Positions 37,101 through 45,370 of a stretch of DNA of 64,000 nucleotides are shown here, piece after piece. A model generated the notes under the pieces. The model saw only the letters and a list, made by a program, of their open reading frames with translations, ran no database searches and was not told the DNA's origin. Source of the stretch: Areca catechu (taxonomy: Eukaryota; Streptophyta; Magnoliopsida; Arecales; Arecaceae); NCBI GenBank assembly GCA_021397845.1, contig CM038040.1:23472315-23536314 (forward strand), read 5' to 3'. Numbering within the stretch: the stretch's first letter is position 1; each line of letters opens with the position of its first letter. Both the position numbers and the translations under genes were made by a program.

Positions 37101-40100
37101 ATGAATCCTAGCCTTTTAATTATGAGAGAGAGAGAGAGGGAAGCAGCAGTTGGATTAGTGATGATGTGGGGGCTTTTTTCTTCCCATGAATATTGATTGT
37201 TTAATAATGGATATGATGTGTGGGAAATTGTAGAATGTGATGGTGTGGACAATGGAGCTTGGATTTTGGTTTATGGATGAGAATGATAACTCATGGAGCC
37301 TTGTGGATTGATGTTATTGTAGAGAATATGGATTATGTTGCCATGGTATTCCATTATGCTTTAGGGAAGTTTTTTCACATATATGTAAAATAGCACTTTT
37401 ATTGATTGCAACATTCTAGGTCTTATGTTTTAAGTTTTGCTGAATTGGTGTATTCATGTTATGTTTAATTCCCCTACATCCATGTCTGTGCTTCATAGCT
37501 TTCTGTTGATGGGTTATTCCTTGATCGCTGACTATTTTAGCTACACAGGCCTGTGTGCCTTCAGATATGGATGTGAGAAAACTCTAGGTCAGTGTCTTTT
37601 ACACAATTATTGAGAATTTATTTTAATGGCCACCAGGTTCTTTGTCTGGTGGTGCTTGTTCTCTTACTTTATCATATAAGGGATGATCTGTTGATGGGTT
37701 ATTCTTTGGTCACTGACTATTTTAACTAAACAGGCCTGTGTGCTTTCAGATATGGATGTGAGAAAACTCTAGGACGGTGTTTTTTACACAGCTGTTGGGA
37801 ATTTTTTTAATGACCCACTAGGTTCCTCGTCTTGTGGATTTTGTTCTCTTAGTTTATGTTGTAAGTTTAAGGGATGATGTCCAGCTGGCCAACCACAATT
37901 TTGTTCAGATGCATTTAATTAAATTCGTATCTTTAGACAAACTACTTTTAGTCTATACCATGCAAGTCTTTTAAAATAATTATTCTTGCCTCTGCCATGA
38001 GTATGGACATTGTGATTTATCCATTTGCTCTGGTTATTCTTGCTAAAGCATGCCCATCATTTCTTTTGTGTGTTATGATTTTGCGAATTAATGATAATGA
38101 TCAATCCATCAGTATCATGTGAACAAAATTTCAATGCTAGCTGAGCTATAGCTGCATATATAGTACATACTTCATTAAACAAACTTTACTAATGAGAGCT
38201 GAACCAAAGTGATAAACTATTAGTTTGAATATAATACAGTTATCTGTTCCTTTTGCTTATACAGATGTTCAATTTCTTCCTATCTCTGGTTTGGTGGGTA
38301 CCAATATGAAGACCAGAGTGGAGAAAAGCATTTGTGATTGGTGGAATGGTCCTTGTCTTTTTGAAGTTTTAGATTCAATTGAAGTTCCTCCACGTGATCC
38401 TAAAGGCCCTGTCAGGTATGAAATCAGGTCTATCTTTTTAGTTTCCAACCAGTTATTGGCACCCAAGATGCACATGATGGATTTCATGCATTATAGTGAC
38501 TTTATTGTACATGATGCATCAAAGTGAAAGGAGTAATTACTGAATCACATGGTTTACTATCAATTTTTCATTATTTGTGAAATAAAGGATATATGTACTG
38601 GTGCATTACCACTAATGTACTGGTATGTCCTTTCGTATGTGCTATGCTAAGAAATGGTATGCAACTCAGTTATGTTATGCCTGCGCTAGTAGGTGCACTG
38701 CATGTTAGTAAGGTATGGGTCCATGCCATACCATGCCATACCAGTGAAGTACTGGTATAGGCTCTGGTAGGTGGTTCTTAAACCCTAGATTTGAAATTTG
38801 AACAATGTTGATGGCTAATGGCAAACCCATTACCCTGTGCTGCAAGTGGTACCACAATTCAGGATGAACAATCATGATTTGATGCACTGAGGGGCCTTCT
38901 GTTGTGAAATACTTGGATACGCATCTAGTTTGGTTCTTGTAAGACAGGTTTAAGGGGAAAAACTGTATGCATTTATTACTCTGTCAGTTAAAAAGGGTAA
39001 ACTTGGGAAAGAGAGGCAGGTTGAAGGTAAAATGGGAAGAGGAAAATGAGAGCATATATTCTATATTGATGTTAGAATCTCATAGAGTTGGATGAGAGTT
39101 TGCTTTATGTGGTAGGATGCATATGGAAGGTTTGAAATAATTATGTTCAGCTAACTTTATGATCAGAACTTTAGTTTTCCTCTTTTGCCCAATCTTAGCA
39201 GTTTGTATGGATGTGATGGAGATTCATCAAGTAAATTTCTGCAGCCTTGTACCTAATTATTTAGCCTTTCTTGGAAATGCAATTTGACAAGCTATTATGA
39301 ATCAATAATAAACTTTTGATATGCAGGATGCCGATCATTGATAAATACAGAGACATGGGAACTGTTGTGATGGGAAAAATAGAGTCCGGAAGTATTCGTG
39401 AAGGTGACAGCTTGTTGGTCATGCCCAACAAAGTATGATCTCTTCTTAGCTTCAGTCTGTTGATAATTTTAAATTTATTGGGTCAGTTATGTTGTATTTC
39501 TTGCTGATCTACAGGCTAATGTAAAAGTGCTTGCTGTACACTGTGATGAAAATAAAGTAAGACGTGCTGGACCTGGTGAGAATGTCCGGGCCAAATTGTC
39601 AGGGATTGAAGAAGAGGATATCTTGGCTGGTTTTGTCCTTTCAAGCATTGGTTTGTATTAGTTTCTTATGTAAACCTAGTCTCGAAAACATACAGCTTAA
39701 ATTAGTGCTCTGATAGTGCTTGAAAGATGGCTCTATATTTTGTTTCGGGTATCTATATAAATAACACTAAACTATCCACCTTAGTACATGGTTAGAAAAT
39801 AGTGATGAAGATTAGAAAGTTATGACCCTTAAAAGAAAAATATTGTGGTGAGAGGATCTTGAGGATTTGCTACTTTCATTTTGTATGGATCTTCTTGCAT
39901 TGGAATTTATATTTTACTGTAATTCATAAATTATATAGATTCACCTGAAGTCTGATACAGAGACTTCCCCCTGAACTAACATTGCTAGGTTTGTAGTTTA
40001 TTCTGCAGACACCACCATTTCTGGCTATATAAATTTTCACTGGACATTCTAAAGAAGCCAAGAATATATGAGTTAGGACTGACGGGCAAATAACAGTCTT

Positions 40101-41955
40101 CTGAATTCAGGATAGATTGATCAATAGCGATTTGGTAAAAAAATATCAGTTTTAAAGGATACACTTTGATGGTGCATCCATGCATGGGACTTGAATCTCT
40201 CAATAACCTTGTAGCTACTGAGCTGTGAGCCTGAACGCATATATAGATAATTGCTAATGGATAATGATAAATTAACTCTTATTATTGTGTTCTTTAATGT
40301 ACCTATTGGTTTAAACTGATTTTCTTCCTTGGTCATTTCTATGCTGAGTTGATTAGGGCATGCCAAGATTACTTGGAACAGATCACATTTTGTTTTGTCT
40401 TGTTTCTATTTTTGTGCCTTCTGGTGACCTTGTGGTTGTCAAGGAATTTTAGGGAAGCCTGATCTTTATTTATAGTCTATGCATGCCAGATCTTTATCAG
40501 GGATGTGCCATGATTTCTGTCTGGTTGTGATATGCATTTAACTATAACACTAGATGTCTTTATCCTAAAAAATCAACACCATAACCAAGAAACCATTTCC
40601 CAGTTGTGTGGGTCTGGCTTTATTAACTTTGACATTGTCCCAATCAATGGATACATCTGCTATTACTGGTTTTCTATGTTGTTTTTTCTCAACTTCTGTC
40701 CCTGCTAGTGGAATCATTTCCCACCTGGCTTTTTCAAACTATTTCTTATTGTGGTCTCTTAAATCTTGAACATGCCTGTAATTTTCAGTTGCTTTTCCTC
40801 CAGTTCGCTCCCACCTATTTTGTCTTGTTAGATTTATTCGTATCAACCAGTATGATATGCTAACATTCCATTTTTGCTGGTCCCGTGACATACCTTCTGA
40901 TTTCTTTGCATGCTTTTATTTGGATAGTTTTCCTAGTGTGCTTGATCTGTTAAAATCTTACGTTATTATGAAATTCTTGAATGTTCGTATCATGTCTTTT
41001 GGTGGTGGGATTGACCATGACTCTAATTAAGGTTTTGCTGAATGCTAGTAATCTTTACAGGGCTATGTACTTGATAAAAAATTCTGAAATTCCAGATGAC
41101 TGTAGGCTGTTTTTTCATTTTTTTTCCCTGATTACTTTGTTGGCACGGTCAGTTTCTTATATAAATAAAAATAAACATATTTGTATTTTTCATATAAGGA
41201 ATTCTTCAACTATAATGAAAATTTGAAATTGCTTGTACCTGAATATTACACTGGCAATATGTGTTGACACAATTTCTCATGTCCGTGCAGCAAATCCGAT
41301 AGGTGCTGTTAGTGAATTCGATGCCCAGTTGCAGATTCTTGAATTGATTGACAATGTAAGTCATTTTCCTCGATAAAAAAGTAAGGCTTTCTTGGTTGTG
41401 ACAATGCTGTTTGGCTTATGGAAACAAATGTCCAGTTAATCACCAAGCATTATTGATGCTATACTATTGTGCTAGGCAATTTTTACTGCTGGTTACAAGG
41501 CAGTAATACACATTCATGCAATTGTTGAGGAGTGTGAGATTGTAGATCTTATAGAAGAAATTGATTTGAAGAAAAAGAACACTGATCCTAAGAAAAAGAA
41601 GTCAAAGAGAAAGCCTCTTTTCGTTAAGAATGGTGCTGTTGTTGTCTGCCGCATTCAGGTATGCCTGTTGAAGTACTCTTAACAAAATGCACAAGTATAC
41701 ACTTTCTTGGTACTAATTTTCTACTCATATCTGTCATCTAGGTGAATAACTTGATATGCATCGAGAAATTTTCAGATTTTGCCCAGCTTGGAAGGTTTAC
41801 CCTTCGTACTGAAGGTGAGGAGAATTCTTGGGTGATGAAGTTGTTGTGCTCATTGTAATAGTCAGCAGCATAGTTTGTGTTTTACAGGGAAAACAGTTGC
41901 AGTAGGGAAGGTTGTTGCACTTCCTCCTCCAGGAAGCTCAGCTTTTGTTTCTTAA
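15073..41955 (+). CDS. ERF3A: Eukaryotic peptide chain release factor GTP-binding subunit eRF3 (16 exons)
   Basis: eRF3 is the GTPase that partners eRF1 in the cytosol: GTP hydrolysis drives stop-codon peptide release, and the protein also links termination to nonsense-mediated decay and poly(A)-binding protein. The 16 coding exons at 15073-15232, 21877-21927, 22291-22392, 23576-23687, 27336-27381, 27735-27806, 28554-28616, 28703-28857, 28976-29037, 38265-38415, 39327-39432, 39515-39650, 41291-41355, 41476-41658, 41742-41814 and 41888-41955 all have GT-AG borders and total 1605 nt (534 residues plus stop). Residues 1-95 are acidic and poorly conserved. The G domain follows: GHVDAGKS 102-109, GKTVEVGRA 158-166, DAPGH 179-183, NKMD 241-244, SGL 282-284. 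Beta-barrel domains II and III follow; GRFTLRTEGKT (505-515) lies in the eRF1-binding domain. The length suits plant eRF3. All G motifs are intact, so the gene looks functional. Confidence 0.95.
16124..16166 (+). repeat. Compound microsatellite (CT)n(CA)n
   Basis: About ten CT units run directly into about twelve CA units inside eRF3 intron 1. It is a likely length-polymorphic marker. Confidence 0.95.
17430..18369 (-). repeat. Left LTR of the intronic Copia element (element 3' LTR)
   Basis: Begins TGTTGGGAAATCTC and ends CATTCTTTTCAACA on the + strand. Its second half (about 18000-18320) is conspicuously GC-rich, with many GCATG and TGGGC words shared with the right copy. Confidence 0.85.
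18420..19860 (-). pseudogene. Copia gag and protease remnant
   Basis: On the - strand, from 19810 down, one can read the gag start style FDGKNNFSLWQ. Near 19190 comes CYRYNELGHRIKDC, a CCHC zinc knuckle whose second cysteine is tyrosine. From about 18960 to 18720 the - strand gives wording of the Copia protease region: INLKLHDGTLRKLDEV, then YIPDFSKNLISLNKLNS, then GDGILKI. Nothing downstream resembles integrase, so pol is cut off just after the protease. Several stops are present. Confidence 0.75.
19891..19902 (-). other. Copia primer binding site (tRNA-Met type)
   Basis: On the - strand the sequence TGGTATCAGAA sits directly against the end of the right LTR. This matches the 3' end of initiator methionine tRNA, the usual primer of plant Copia elements, and fixes the element's orientation. 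Confidence 0.8.
19904..20799 (-). repeat. Right LTR of the intronic Copia element (element 5' LTR)
   Basis: Collinear with 17430-18369, sharing for example CTCAAGGAGAC, GGTCTCCCTGTC, the GC-rich block near 20520-20740, and the end CGAGGCATTCTTCTCAATA. The two copies differ by scattered substitutions and small indels. Confidence 0.85.
21877..21927 (+). CDS. ERF3A: eRF3 exon 2
   Basis: A 51-nt exon giving residues 54-70, reading DVKVIQSNLQSLQLETK across the junctions. Acceptor TTTTGCAG, donor AAAAG|GTGCAA. It is part of the N-terminal extension. Confidence 0.85.
22291..22392 (+). CDS. ERF3A: eRF3 exon 3
   Basis: Residues 71-104. An acidic run with many Glu (77-92) leads into the first strand of the G domain, RHLNVVFIGHV. 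The intron splits the P-loop GHVDAGKS. Donor TTG|GTATGT. Confidence 0.92.
22804..23018. mobile_element. hAT-like MITE, copy A (eRF3 intron 3)
   Basis: A 215-bp GC-rich unit full of GGGA(C/T) and TCCC words. It begins CAAGGATTTAGGTCCC and ends GGGATTTAAAACCTTG, giving short imperfect terminal inverted repeats (CAAGG.TTT). It is flanked by identical 8-bp words GATTCAAG at 22796-22803 and 23019-23026. An 8-bp target duplication with CAAGG-type ends points to the hAT superfamily. It has no coding capacity, so it would have been moved by a transposase supplied elsewhere. Confidence 0.75.
23576..23687 (+). CDS. ERF3A: eRF3 exon 4
   Basis: Residues 105-141 and two bases of Trp142. It completes the P-loop (DAGKSTTGG) and runs through the helix that follows to KDKSRES. 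Acceptor GACGCAG, donor AGCTG|GTATGC. Confidence 0.93.
26030..26490. mobile_element. hAT-like MITE, copy B, with internal pyrimidine tract
   Basis: Left end GAGGTTTTAAATCCCAT and right end TTAAAACCTTG are the termini of the same family as 22804-23018, in inverted orientation. The flanks share TTTGAT (26022-26029 and 26492-26499), a degraded 8-bp duplication. Between the ends, about 26145-26395 is a nearly pure TTTC/CCTTT pyrimidine tract on the + strand that the other copies lack; it doubles the element's length. Confidence 0.65.
26145..26395 (+). repeat. Polypyrimidine (TTTC/CCTTT)n tract
   Basis: About 250 bp of almost only T and C on the sense strand of eRF3 intron 4, inside the MITE copy. 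It creates spurious Phe/Ser-rich reading frames on the + strand. Confidence 0.95.
26998..27157 (+). mobile_element. Au-type SINE, copy 1 (eRF3 intron 4)
   Basis: Starts near GAGGGCGAGCCTTGGTGC, then GGTAGGGTTGCTCC, GACCTAGGTGTCA, GGAAACAGCCTCTCTGCAT and GGGGTAAGGCTG, and ends near CACTAGGCTGCCCTTTT. This order of words is the signature of the Au SINE family, a tRNA-derived, polymerase III type element of flowering plants. The internal B box region (normally GGTTCGAA) is eroded here. It lies in the sense orientation of eRF3, 180 bp before exon 5. Confidence 0.82.
27336..27381 (+). CDS. ERF3A: eRF3 exon 5
   Basis: A short 46-nt exon completing Trp142 and giving YMAYIMDTNEEERIK (143-157). It precedes switch I of the GTPase. 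Acceptor TTCTAG, donor AAAG|GTATGG. Confidence 0.93.
27735..27806 (+). CDS. ERF3A: eRF3 exon 6
   Basis: Residues 158-181. It opens with GKTVEVGRA, the effector loop (G2) of eRF3, and ends with RFTILDAP, the start of the G3 motif. Acceptor TTTCAG, donor CCG|GTATTT. Confidence 0.95.
28554..28616 (+). CDS. ERF3A: eRF3 exon 7
   Basis: Residues 182-202, GHKSYVPNMISGASQADIGV plus Leu, completing G3 (DAPGH) and switch II. Acceptor TCTCTAG, donor CTG|GTAAAG. Confidence 0.95.
28703..28857 (+). CDS. ERF3A: eRF3 exon 8
   Basis: Residues 203-253. It contains SARKGEFE, the TREHVHLAKTLGV helix, and the base-specificity motif NKMD (241-244). Acceptor GTCAAG, donor GAAAG|GTTTTG. Confidence 0.95.
28976..29037 (+). 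CDS. ERF3A: eRF3 exon 9
   Basis: Residues 254-274, FDEIESKIVPFLKSSGYSRK after Arg254. It precedes the 9.2-kb intron 9. Acceptor TTTACAG, donor GAAAG|GTAGTA. Confidence 0.93.
29425..29465 (+). repeat. Homopolymer pair T15 and G23
   Basis: Fifteen T, then GGT, then 23 consecutive G on the sense strand, about 400 nt into intron 9. The G run could form a G-quadruplex in DNA or pre-mRNA, and its assembled length may be unreliable. Confidence 0.9.
31430..33290 (-). mobile_element. Truncated gypsy LTR, left arm of the inverted repeat
   Basis: Read on the - strand, this matches the LTR at 33411-35815, starting with GAGACCCCGAGCCC at about 33256. It proceeds through shared words (GGTTTGCATG, AACCCTTATTGGGCTCTTCT, GAGTGGTGCTAAAGTCACTA, CGGATCAAGTATGAAGCATG) and ends at about 31430. 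The last 300 or so bases of the LTR are missing. Just before its start, a degraded polypurine tract is visible on the - strand, so the arm includes a few bases of the element's interior. Confidence 0.8.
33291..33410 (+). other. Interior stub between the two gypsy LTRs
   Basis: About 120-150 bp ending in TTCAAGGGGGAGAA, a polypurine tract directly before the right LTR. This is the 3' end of a gypsy element's internal region. The palindrome centre lies here. Confidence 0.65.
33411..35815 (+). mobile_element. Gypsy 3' LTR, right arm of the inverted repeat
   Basis: Starts TGTGAGACCTTGAGCC directly after a polypurine tract and ends near GTTGGGGGCATGATA, the usual terminal wording of this LTR type (expected TGACA). 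It is about 2.4 kb including a 215-bp nested MITE (33488-33703). Its first 2 kb are the reverse complement, with divergence, of 31430-33260. No coding frames of a pol gene are present. Confidence 0.8.
33488..33703. mobile_element. hAT-like MITE, copy C, nested in the gypsy LTR
   Basis: Begins CAAGGATTTCAGGTC and ends GGGATTTAAAACTTTG, collinear with copy A at 22804-23018. The left LTR arm lacks it at the matching place, where its - strand runs from GGTTTGCATG on towards CATGTGATCC without interruption. Flanking words GTAGAG/GTAGAA hint at a degraded duplication. Confidence 0.75.
37503..37880 (+). repeat. 184-bp tandem duplication
   Basis: TCTGTTGATGGGTTATTC occurs at 37503 and 37687, and the sequence after each is collinear (CACAGGCCTGTGTGC, TTCAGATATGGATGTGAGAA, TTTTACACA). 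Two copies have diverged moderately, so the duplication is not recent. Confidence 0.9.
38265..38415 (+). CDS. ERF3A: eRF3 exon 10
   Basis: Residues 275-324 and two bases of Arg325. It contains the G5 region (DVQFLPISGLVG) ending the G domain, then the linker WNGPCLFEVLDSIEVPPRDP into domain II. Acceptor TATACAG, donor GTCAG|GTATGA. Confidence 0.95.
38595..38800 (+). repeat. GGTATG/CATACC-rich degenerate repeat in intron 10
   Basis: Words such as CCATGCCATACC and TACTGGTATG recur in both orientations. Similar stretches occur at about 30840-30930 and 36860-37010 in intron 9, so this appears to be a dispersed degenerate family. No coding capacity or clear ends are visible. Confidence 0.45.
39327..39432 (+). 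CDS. ERF3A: eRF3 exon 11
   Basis: Residues 325-360, MPIIDKYRDMGTVVMGKIES after Arg325, then GSIREGDSLLVMPNK: the first half of beta-barrel domain II. Acceptor TATGCAG, donor AAA|GTATGA. Confidence 0.95.
39515..39650 (+). CDS. ERF3A: eRF3 exon 12
   Basis: Residues 361-405. It includes GPGENVRAKLSGIEEEDILA, the end of domain II. Acceptor CTACAG, donor ATTG|GTTTGT. Confidence 0.95.
39651..41290 (+). other. eRF3 intron 12 (1.6 kb)
   Basis: T-rich intron with no recognisable mobile element or coding frame. Confidence 0.7.
41291..41355 (+). CDS. ERF3A: eRF3 exon 13
   Basis: Residues 406-427, NPIGAVSEFDAQLQILELID region, the opening strand of domain III. Acceptor CGTGCAG, donor CAAT|GTAAGT. Confidence 0.94.
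41476..41658 (+). CDS. ERF3A: eRF3 exon 14
   Basis: Residues 428-488. It carries GYKAVIHIHAIVEECEIVDL, then a Lys-rich loop (DLKKKNTDPKKKKSKRKP) and FVKNGAVVVCRIQ, which make up most of domain III. Acceptor GTGCTAG, donor CAG|GTATGC. Confidence 0.95.
41742..41814 (+). CDS. ERF3A: eRF3 exon 15
   Basis: Residues 489-512 with one further base, reading NNLICIEKFSDFAQLGRFTL then RTE. GRFTLR is a family signature in the eRF1-binding domain. Acceptor CATCTAG, donor GAAG|GTGAGG. Confidence 0.95.
41888..41955 (+). CDS. ERF3A: eRF3 exon 16 and stop
   Basis: Residues 513-534, GKTVAVGKVVALPPPGSSAF then VS and TAA at 41953-41955. Acceptor TTTACAG. This completes domain III. Confidence 0.95.
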
Positions 41956-43180
41956 ACAAATTTTGGTTTAGAAGGTATGTGACTCCCACTACTCATCCTC
42001 TTTTAACCACCTGTAATTGCCATTCATGGATCTATGTTTCTTCTGCAATAATCTAATAATTTTCCAGTTATATCTCTTACTCAATACTTACTGCTGGGTG
42101 CCAATTTTTTGTGGTTTTTCTACAAGTCATAACTTACAATGTTGTGTTATAATTTTCTGCTTGCCAGGAAGAGATATTTCTGTTCTACTAGCCCACGAAG
42201 TTTGAATACAGTTATTTAATTAGCATGGGCATTATTTCTGAAGCAGCCTTGATGTTTGTGGTTTATATTTATGAGTAACAAAAGGATAAACAGTATGAAT
42301 CTTGATTCATAGTTGCGATAGAAAGGAGAATTATAATTAGCATGATTGAGCTTGTGTCGTTTTTCCTTTTTAATGATGTGAACTACCATTCACCCGTTGC
42401 TGGGTGTGAGATAAAAGTACTTTGACCATGGCTTATCTATACTTGCTTTGCCAGTTCTCTATATGCTTGTACTAGCAATTTTTCTATGGTTATGGTGGGA
42501 GGGATCCTTATGATCCATATGATGGAGCTTGTGTCATTTCTTTTATGATGTGAAATACTACATCCTCCGCTGTGTGGTCTAAAATTACCTGAGCAAGGCT
42601 TGCCTCTACTTTGTTTTACATTCTATATAAATACTAGCATTGTTTTCCTATTGGCAATGTATGACTACTGATGGAACGTAATTTGAGTCTGTTGGTATGA
42701 AACATCCTAAGTTTGGTTCTTGTATCAGTTGGATCATGTCTGAGATCCAGTTAGGGTTAATACCCAGCCAGTTCTGGTCATGTGACAACTGACGATGCCC
42801 GATGCTTTATTATGTGAGGGGATCTTTCTCTCGGTCTTATAATAGGGTTTATTGTGTTGGTTTGGATGCTTAGGATTAAGCAAAACTGGATTGATTTCGC
42901 TTATAATCCTAGCTGCATTTCTTTACTTTAATTTTTGCAGTTGCATCCTTTGGAGCCTTTTGGATGTCAGGTTCTGCTTAAATGGGATTATACAAAACCT
43001 AATCAATTTTATGAAGTTATTTCTTTGGTTTCTTTCTATGAAGCTGGTTTTGTAAAAGCTGAGGGGTTGTAGAATTTAAACTACGTTGACAGGAAATGAG
43101 TCTCCGTCCATTCTGCATGTAATATATCATGTAAAAATGTTATTTGGTAATTCCGTTTTAATAAATCTCTGGTTATTATA
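41956..43180 (+). other. eRF3 3' untranslated region, probably spliced
   Basis: A strong donor, GAAG|GTATGT, lies only 19 nt after the stop. Candidate acceptors are TGCTTGCCAG (exon from 42168) and ATTTTTGCAG (exon from 42941). A poly(A)-signal-like AATAAA is present at about 43160. The last exon may therefore be about 42941-43180. Within the putative 3' intron, 42348-42680 holds two diverged copies of a roughly 180-bp segment. Confidence 0.5.
42348..42680 (+). repeat. Diverged tandem duplication of about 180 bp
   Basis: GAGCTTGTGTC occurs at about 42348 and 42527. Each is followed in order by TGATGTGAA, CTAC, a GCTG/GTGTG word, TACTTTG or ACCTGAGC, and CTTGC and ACTAGCA words. The copies are too different to be recent. 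Confidence 0.6.
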
Positions 43181-43499
43181 CTGCTTTTATGAGGTACTGG
43201 TTCATAAGGTGATTTTAAAAACAAAGCCAGATACCACCTAGGTGTTAGCTTAGGTGGAATGGGGTGTGGTCCCATGTTTCACATGGCCTTTATTGGGTTT
43301 AGGTGAGGCTGGGATGAAGTGTTTATCCATTCCATATTTAAGATAAGATGAGACGAGAAAGGGTTGAGTTGCTTTTTCTGTTGTGTATAGGATATTTTTC
43401 AATGGTATTGAATTTTTATGGTCATACTTGAAAGGGATAGCTATACTGGATGCCCCCTGCCCCTCCTTTTGGCTTATTAAAAAAAAAAAAATCAAAGCC

Positions 43500-43990
43500 A
43501 GATGCTATAATCATGTGTTTACTGCCAACGGTGTCTGACTTTGCGGTCATCAAAATCACGACATTTTTAAGTTGAATCTATTTTGAGATCCGGTTGATCA
43601 TGCTCTGTACTTGGATGGAAAAATTCAAAATGATATGTAGATGATATCCTCCTCCGACCGTGCGTTCTCAATGTCTCTCATTGGCTAATCCCAAGGTGTA
43701 GAGAGTTCCAAGCAGGCTGTTAAGTCCTGTACTGCTGAACAGGTCGACATCTGTTACCATCCCTATCCCCGCTGGCTCCACTCTCCGTGATCCACTTTGC
43801 CTCCGGTCCTCACCTTTCGCACCGTCACCAATGGCATTGTCCTCAAGAACCTGGTCACCGGCATCCGATGTTCAGCTTGCCGAGGTCTGCACCTTCGACG
43901 GCTTCCAGGCCGCCAACGATAAAATCTATTCCAAGATGCACTCCATACACCTCGGTCAAAGCTGTAGATGAAAAGGATGGCCCCCTTTTG
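43500..43990 (+). other. GC-richer stretch, possible gene fragment of unknown origin
   Basis: From about 43640 to 43975 the composition and codon-like pattern differ from the AT-rich surroundings, with frames reading Pro/Ser/Thr-rich then EVCTFDGFQAANDKIY. I cannot assign a family. It is broken by stops in each frame and abuts the left end of the hairpin element. It may be a captured or degraded exon. Confidence 0.3.
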
Positions 43991-43995
43991 GGAAT

Positions 43996-45370
43996 TTTTT
44001 AATAAATATTTATAAGATTAGTGTCATTTGAAATATATTTACAAGCTAACATAGTTTTGTTTGCGTGGCAGTTGTACCAGAAATTACATGTTTATCTTAC
44101 AATTTCCAAACTCAAAATAAAAAATATAAAAAATATTTAAAATAATATAATAAAATAAAAAATTTAAAAAAATTAAGAGAAATCGTAGGCATAATCTGCA
44201 GGTTTTACTTTAAATGAAATTGTAAATTATACTTGTAATTTATTTTATCCCCGTCCCTTCATTTTTCGAATAAAAAAATAAAAAATAAAAAAATAAAAGT
44301 AAAGTTATAAATTATTTCCTTAATGATATTAAAAAATATTAATATTTAAAAATATAATTTATTATAATATATAATAAAAAATATAAATATTTTAATAAAT
44401 ATAATAAATATATTATATATAATATATTATAAAAATATATTATATTATAAAATATCATAAATATTTTATAATATAATATAATATAAAATTTATAATTTAA
44501 TCGATGCCAGTTTGGTATCAGTATGGTCGCCAGGTCGGTGCTACCCTGGTGCTAGTTGCCAGGTCGGTGCTAGCTTGGTGCTAGTCTGGTCTTAGATCGC
44601 TTGTCAGCTCGGTGCCAGTCCGGTTGTCAGCTCGATATTAGTTTGGTCATTAGTTTGGTGCTAGTTTGGTCACCAGGTTTGTGCCAATCTAGTCACGAGT
44701 CCAGCTGCCAGCCCGGTGCTAGTCCATCGTCAGTCTGGTGCTGGTTTGGCGATTGGATTTGTGGCTGGATTGATGACGAAATTAGCATCGTGCAGGGGAC
44801 CGGATTGGCACTAGGCTGGTGATCGAATTGGTACCAGCTTGGTGGCCCAAGTAGTGACTCGATAAACAGACTAGCGACCGGACTGGCACCAATCCAACAA
44901 ACAAATTAGCGATCGAACTGGCACCAACCTGACAAATAGATTGGCGACTAGATTGGCATTAGCTAAATTACAAATTTTATATTATATTATAAAATATTTA
45001 TTATATTTATTATAATATTTATATTTTTATTATATATTACAATGAATTTTATTTTATAATATTAATATTTTATATTATTATTAAGGTAAGAATTTATGCC
45101 TTTATTTATATATTTTTTAATTTATTTAATTTTTTAAATTTTTTAATTGAAAAATGAATGTGCAGGAATAAGATGAAGCTGCATGTTATATATACGACTT
45201 CTCTTAAATTTTTTTATTTTTTATTTTATTATGTTATTTTAAATATTTTTTTTATTTTGAAATTTGAAGTTGCAAGTTCAACTTGCAGTTTTTGATGTGG
45301 CCGCTATACAAGCAAAACTATGTTTATTTCATAAATATATTTCAAATGATATTAATTTTATAATTTTTTT
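43996..45370. mobile_element. Foldback-like hairpin element with very long inverted arms
   Basis: The left arm (from TTTTTTAATAAATATTTATA at about 43989-44008) and the reverse complement of the right arm (ending about 45370) match over roughly 500 bp of AT-rich sequence. Shared words in order include TCATTTGAAATATATTTA, ACATAGTTTTG, TATTTAAAATAA, TAATAAAATAAAAAAT and TTAAGAGAA. The middle (44510-44960) is a GC-richer block of GGTGCTAGTTTGGT-like units on the left and their reverse complement (ACCGGACTGGCACCAA-like) on the right. The whole 1.37 kb can therefore fold back on itself. There is no coding frame. Long-TIR Mutator-like or foldback elements are the likely class. Confidence 0.7.
44510..44960. 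repeat. Palindromic core array of the hairpin element
   Basis: Left of about 44750, units built on GGTGCTAG, TTTGGT and GCCAGTC repeat irregularly every 15-30 bp. Right of it, their complements (GGCACCAA, GACCGGACTGGC, AGCGA) repeat. The symmetry point lies inside the array, so it forms the tip of the hairpin. Confidence 0.7.

Larger units (their letters stand above)
29038..38264 (+). other. eRF3 intron 9 (9.2 kb)
   Basis: The largest intron. It holds a T15/G23 homopolymer pair (29425-29465), a CAG-rich stretch (about 29970-30060), purine-rich DNA (about 30935-31110), a head-to-head pair of gypsy LTRs (about 31430-35815) with a MITE nested in the right arm, another GC/purine-rich block (35820-36000), GGTA-rich degenerate repeats (about 36860-37010) and a 184-bp tandem duplication (37503-37880). 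No exon is missing: residue 274 joins directly to residue 275 in the order expected for the family. Confidence 0.85.
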
